A stretch of 46,523 bases of DNA from a bacterium (lineage in GTDB: Bacteria > Bacillota > Clostridia > Lachnospirales > Lachnospiraceae), in NCBI GenBank assembly GCA_004562765.1, contig SFRL01000023.1:1-46523 (forward strand). Direction: 5' to 3'. A program made the position numbers and the translations under genes. This document shows, in pieces, positions 43,265 to 46,523 of this stretch. The first letter of the stretch is position 1. Each line of letters starts with the position of its first letter. Under the pieces are notes generated by a model that was not told where the DNA came from, searched no databases, and saw nothing but the letters and a program-made list of their open reading frames with translations.

Positions 43265-43315
43265 AGCCGTGCTAGGAGATACCGGAAACGGTATCTCTGA
43301 AGCGCGGCTTTTTTT
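43265..43315 (+). terminator. hairpin with T-run between glpF and the dehydrogenase genes
   Basis: AGCCGTGC (43265-43272) pairs with GCGCGGCT (43302-43309), with an inner AGATACCG/CGGTATCT stem, followed by seven T. It is a full intrinsic terminator between genes of one pathway, so it may weaken or regulate expression of the three downstream genes. Confidence 0.8.
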
Positions 43316-43329
43316 CAGGAGGGAAAAGT

Positions 43330-44775
43330 ATGTATGACGTAGTAATCATTGGCGCAGGTGTGACCGGAAGCGCCAGTGCAAGGGAGCTGTCCCGTTATAA
43401 ATTAAATATTTGTGTGGTAGATAAGGAAGAAGACGTCTGCGCAGGCACATCCAAGGCAAACAGTGCGATCGTACACTCCGGAATCGACTGTACCCCCGGT
43501 ACCCTGATGGCAGAGTTAAATGTAAAAGGAAATGAATTGATGGAGCCGCTGTCAAAGGAACTGGATTTTTCCTTCAAACGCAACGGTTCTCTGATCCTGT
43601 GCTTCTCAGAAGAAGATCGCCCGAATCTGGAAGCTCTCTTTGCACATGCGGAAAAAAATGGTGTTCCCGGATGCCGCATTCTGGAAAAAGAAGAACTACA
43701 TGAAATGGAGCCCAATATTTCCGACGAAGCGATCGCAGCGATCTACTGCCCCACCGGCGGTATCGTATGTCCTTTCGGATTAAACATCGCAATGGCTGAA
43801 AACGCTTATACCAACGGTGTGGAATTCCGCTTTAACACCGCTGTACGAAAGATCACAAAAACGGAAAAAGGCTGGCTGTTATCCACAAACAACGGTGATA
43901 TCCTCACCAAGGTCGTTGTCAATGCAGCCGGTGTCAATGCTGATATCTTCCACAATATGGTAAGTGAGAATAAGATCCATATCACTCCCAGACGCGGCGA
44001 ATACTGCCTTCTGGACAAGACTACCGGCGGTCTCGTAAGCAATACGATCTTCCAGCTGCCCGGCAAGTACGGCAAAGGAATCCTTGTTACTCCTACCGTT
44101 CACGGAAATACACTGATCGGTCCTACCGCTGACGATCACGATGACAGAGATGCAACGAACACGACCGCTCAGGGGCTGGCACATGTGATCTCCGCAGCTA
44201 CCAAGTCTGTTCCGACCGTTCCGGTGCGTCAGGTCATCACCTCCTTCTCCGGAAATCGTGCACATGAGGATCATCATGAATTCATCATCAAGGAGCTTGA
44301 GGATGCGCCGTTCTTCGTAGACGCAGCAGGTATCGAGTCTCCCGGTCTCACCAGTTCTCCCGCCATCGGCGTAAAGGTGGCAGGCATTGTGGCAGACCTG
44401 TTAAAGCCCGAAAAGAATCCGGACTTCAACGGTACCAGAAAAGGTGTGCTTGACCCGAAATCACTCTCTGAAGAGGAATACGCAAAACTCATCAGCGAGA
44501 AACCCGAATACGGAAACATCATCTGCCGCTGCGAAATGATCACAGAGGGCGAGATCATGGATGCCATTAACCGCCCGTTAGGAGCAAAATCTTTAGACGG
44601 TGTAAAGCGCAGAACCCGCGCAGGTATGGGAAGATGTCAGGCAGGTTTCTGCTCTCCCAGAACAATGGAGATCATTTCCCGCGAGCTTGGTATTTCCCAG
44701 CTTGAGATCACCAAGAATGGCGGCAGATCCAATATGGTAGTCGGATACAGCAAGAAAAGCATTGAGGAGGCATAA
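43330..44775 (+). CDS. FAD-dependent glycerol-3-phosphate dehydrogenase-like protein with BFD [2Fe-2S] domain
   Basis: A 481-aa protein. Residues 1-370 form a DAO-type flavoprotein (VVIIGAGVTGSASARELS, HITPRRGEYCLLD, LIGPTADDHDDRD, GIESPGLTSSPAIG). Residues about 395-450 are a BFD-like iron-sulfur domain with IICRCEMITEGEIMDA and GMGRCQAGFC (four Cys). This is the GlpA-like form common in Clostridia and Treponema. It would oxidise glycerol 3-phosphate to dihydroxyacetone phosphate. CAGGAGGG lies before the ATG. The next two genes follow with gaps of three bases, as parts of one complex. Confidence 0.9.
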   Translation: MYDVVIIGAGVTGSASARELSRYKLNICVVDKEEDVCAGTSKANSAIVHSGIDCTPGTLMAELNVKGNELMEPLSKELDFSFKRNGSLILCFSEEDRPNLEALFAHAEKNGVPGCRILEKEELHEMEPNISDEAIAAIYCPTGGIVCPFGLNIAMAENAYTNGVEFRFNTAVRKITKTEKGWLLSTNNGDILTKVVVNAAGVNADIFHNMVSENKIHITPRRGEYCLLDKTTGGLVSNTIFQLPGKYGKGILVTPTVHGNTLIGPTADDHDDRDATNTTAQGLAHVISAATKSVPTVPVRQVITSFSGNRAHEDHHEFIIKELEDAPFFVDAAGIESPGLTSSPAIGVKVAGIVADLLKPEKNPDFNGTRKGVLDPKSLSEEEYAKLISEKPEYGNIICRCEMITEGEIMDAINRPLGAKSLDGVKRRTRAGMGRCQAGFCSPRTMEIISRELGISQLEITKNGGRSNMVVGYSKKSIEEA

Positions 44776-44778
44776 ACT

Positions 44779-46047
44779 ATGAGTTCATATGATATCGTAA
44801 TCATCGGCGGCGGTCCTGCCGGCCTGGCAGCGGCTGCTTCAGCAAAGCGTGAAGGCGTAGACAGCATCCTGATTCTGGAACGCGACACCCAGCTTGGCGG
44901 TATTTTAAATCAGTGTATTCACAATGGTTTTGGTCTTCACACCTTTAAAGAGGAGCTGACCGGCCCCGAATATGCACAGCGTTTTATCGATCAGGTTGAA
45001 GAATTAAAGATTGAATACAAATTAAATACTATGGTCATGGATATCACTCCGAACAAGGAGATCACCGCCATGAACCGCACAGACGGACTGTTCCACATTC
45101 AGGCAAAAGCGATCGTCCTTGCAATGGGCTGCCGTGAGCGTTCCCGTGGCGCATTAAACATTCCCGGCTACCGTCCTGCAGGTATCTACTCTGCCGGTAC
45201 TGCCCAGCGTCTGGTAAACATCGAAGGCTTTATGCCCGGTCGCGAAGTCGTCATTCTCGGCTCCGGTGACATTGGACTGATCATGGCAAGACGTATGACT
45301 CTGGAAGGTGCAAAAGTAAAGGTTGTTGCCGAACTGATGCCCTATTCCGGCGGTTTAAAGAGAAATATCGTTCAGTGTCTGGATGATTTCGGCATTCCGT
45401 TAAAACTCAGTCATACAGTCGTTGATATCAAAGGAAAAGAACGTTTGGAGAGTATCACCCTTGCCGCTGTTGACGACAAAGGCAAGCCGATTCCCGGAAC
45501 AGAAGAAGAATACACCTGTGATACGCTGCTGCTCTCCTGTGGTCTGATCCCCGAGAATGAGATCTCCCGCAGCATCGGTGTTGATATGGAACCCGTCACT
45601 TCCGGACCGATCGTAAATGAGAGTCTGGAAACCAGCGTAGAAGGCGTTTTTGCCTGCGGAAATGTGCTTCATGTACACGATCTGGTTGACTTTGTATCCG
45701 AGGAAGCTGCTGCTGCCGGACGCAATGCAGCCGCTTATGTAAAAGCCGGAGGAACACTCGGCGAGAAGAGCAAAGAGATTCCGATCAAGGCAGTGGACGG
45801 TGTGCGTTACACGGTTCCGAAAAAGCTCCATATCAACCGCATGGCAGATGAACAGATCGTCCGCTTCCGCGTGGGCGCTGTCTACAAAAACTGCTACATC
45901 TCCGCCTACTTAAATGACGAACGGATCATCCACAGAAAACGCCAGATCATGGCACCGGGTGAGATGGAGGAAATCAAGCTGAAAAAAGAGCAATTGGAAG
46001 GCTTTGACGGCTTAGAAAACATTACTGTGAAGATTGAGGAGGCGTAA
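44779..46047 (+). CDS. FAD/NAD(P)-dependent oxidoreductase, GlpB-like partner
   Basis: A 422-aa pyridine-nucleotide-disulfide-type flavoprotein. FAD site IVIIGGGPAGLAAAASAKREG, second Rossmann site EVVILGSGDIGLIMARRM, and FACGNVLHVHDLVDFVSEEA at the C-terminal FAD contact. LGGILNQCIHNGFG holds a Cys but no CxxC redox pair. It probably passes electrons from the GlpA-like subunit to NAD or another carrier, and it belongs to the three-gene set with the DUF1667 protein. Confidence 0.9.
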   Translation: MSSYDIVIIGGGPAGLAAAASAKREGVDSILILERDTQLGGILNQCIHNGFGLHTFKEELTGPEYAQRFIDQVEELKIEYKLNTMVMDITPNKEITAMNRTDGLFHIQAKAIVLAMGCRERSRGALNIPGYRPAGIYSAGTAQRLVNIEGFMPGREVVILGSGDIGLIMARRMTLEGAKVKVVAELMPYSGGLKRNIVQCLDDFGIPLKLSHTVVDIKGKERLESITLAAVDDKGKPIPGTEEEYTCDTLLLSCGLIPENEISRSIGVDMEPVTSGPIVNESLETSVEGVFACGNVLHVHDLVDFVSEEAAAAGRNAAAYVKAGGTLGEKSKEIPIKAVDGVRYTVPKKLHINRMADEQIVRFRVGAVYKNCYISAYLNDERIIHRKRQIMAPGEMEEIKLKKEQLEGFDGLENITVKIEEA

Positions 46048-46050
46048 ACC

Positions 46051-46416
46051 ATGGAAAGTAGAAATCTGACCTGTATCGGCTGCCCGATGGGCTGCCTCAT
46101 GACAGTAGAAATGGAAAACGGTGAAGTCGTATCAGTCACCGGAAATACCTGCAAGCGCGGCGACGATTACGCCAGAAAAGAAGTCACGCATCCGACCCGT
46201 ATCGTAACCAGCTCCGTCTATGTGACAGGCGGTACGATCCCGATGGTATCCGTAAAGACCGCCCATGATATTCCCAAGGAAAAGATCATGGACATCATGG
46301 CAAGCATCGAGCATGTAACGGTTGCCGCTCCGGTAAAGATCGGTGATGTGATTGTTGCAAACGCTGCTGACACCGGGGTGGACATCATCGCTACCAAGGA
46401 TATTTCAGCAGTTTAA
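46051..46416 (+). CDS. DUF1667 protein
   Basis: A 121-aa protein with LTCIGCPMGCLMTV and NTCKRGDDYA, the four-Cys pattern of DUF1667. The family is nearly always next to GlpA-like and FAD-oxidoreductase genes; an iron-sulfur role as a third subunit is likely but not proven. ATG 46051 comes three bases after the stop of the partner, with GGAGG inside its end. Confidence 0.9.
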   Translation: MESRNLTCIGCPMGCLMTVEMENGEVVSVTGNTCKRGDDYARKEVTHPTRIVTSSVYVTGGTIPMVSVKTAHDIPKEKIMDIMASIEHVTVAAPVKIGDVIVANAADTGVDIIATKDISAV

Positions 46417-46455
46417 ATCCACTCAAAAGGGGCTGTAAAAAAACAGCCATGAAGT

Positions 46456-46495
46456 AAAGATCCTTGTCGCGCAAGACGCGGCAGGGATCTTTTTC
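46456..46495 (+). terminator. terminator of the glycerol operon
   Basis: AAAGATCC followed by TTGTCGCG (46456-46471) pairs with CGCGGCAGGGATCTTT (46477-46492), then a T-run. A smaller GGCTGT/ACAGCC hairpin lies just upstream (46432-46448). Confidence 0.85.
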
Positions 46496-46523
46496 TCATC
46501 ACTATCGAATTATCATGCTTTTT

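Overview
The window looks like a chromosomal segment of a gut-type Clostridia, most likely a Lachnospiraceae. The reasons are a tetrahydrofolate riboswitch in front of a folC-folE-HD-folP-folBK operon, a single-chain PurL with built-in glutaminase domain, a cluster of large hybrid histidine kinases with Lachnospiraceae-type H-boxes, a glpK/aquaglyceroporin/FAD-oxidoreductase/DUF1667 cluster, GGAGG-type ribosome binding sites and consensus SigA promoters. No rRNA, tRNA, CRISPR array, integrase or complete insertion sequence was seen. Several genes are broken, so part of the window is decaying.

Layout. 1-2060 is an accessory patch: a partial GNAT gene, a truncated isochorismatase-fold gene, a chain of a PEBP-family gene with two very small genes (32 and 50 codons, the latter Cys-rich), and a locus with the layout of a type I toxin-antitoxin system: a 34-aa one-helix peptide facing an antisense RNA across a shared two-way terminator. 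2439-5249 holds a large unknown protein carrying an IGIIGGPDG peptide, a deleted CPBP protease gene and a VanZ-like gene. 5284-11006 is an export module: marR, a SAM-binding-like protein and a heterodimeric ABC exporter in one operon, followed by tetR-vanZ under a perfect promoter covered by a 19-bp perfect inverted repeat. truA and nfo are read the other way. 12838-14305 is an ECF sigma factor with its membrane-bound partner. 14734-16383 is a Na/phosphate symporter gene split by an in-frame amber codon.

16478-21196 is the folate operon: promoter, THF riboswitch, terminator, folC, folE, an HD hydrolase, folP, folB-folK and a small membrane protein. The HD protein is a candidate for the usually missing dihydroneopterin triphosphate dephosphorylation step.

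21263-32955 is a signalling cluster on the minus strand: an XRE-type regulator with a histidine-less kinase dimerisation segment and a receiver domain, a lipoprotein that fuses a solute-binding protein to a 5'-nucleotidase C-terminal domain, a Cache-type hybrid kinase, a receiver-domain remnant, a 1014-aa GAF/PAS hybrid kinase and a broken kinase with two solute-binding domains. 33095-36898 is purL. 36996-40663 groups a nuclease-helicase of the DinG/XPD type, a small Cys protein and a membrane diguanylate cyclase.

40958-46416 on the plus strand is the glycerol cluster: kinase, facilitator, then a hairpin with a T-run, then a flavin glycerol-3-phosphate dehydrogenase-like protein with BFD iron-sulfur domain, a second flavoprotein and a DUF1667 protein, which together would take up, phosphorylate and oxidise glycerol.
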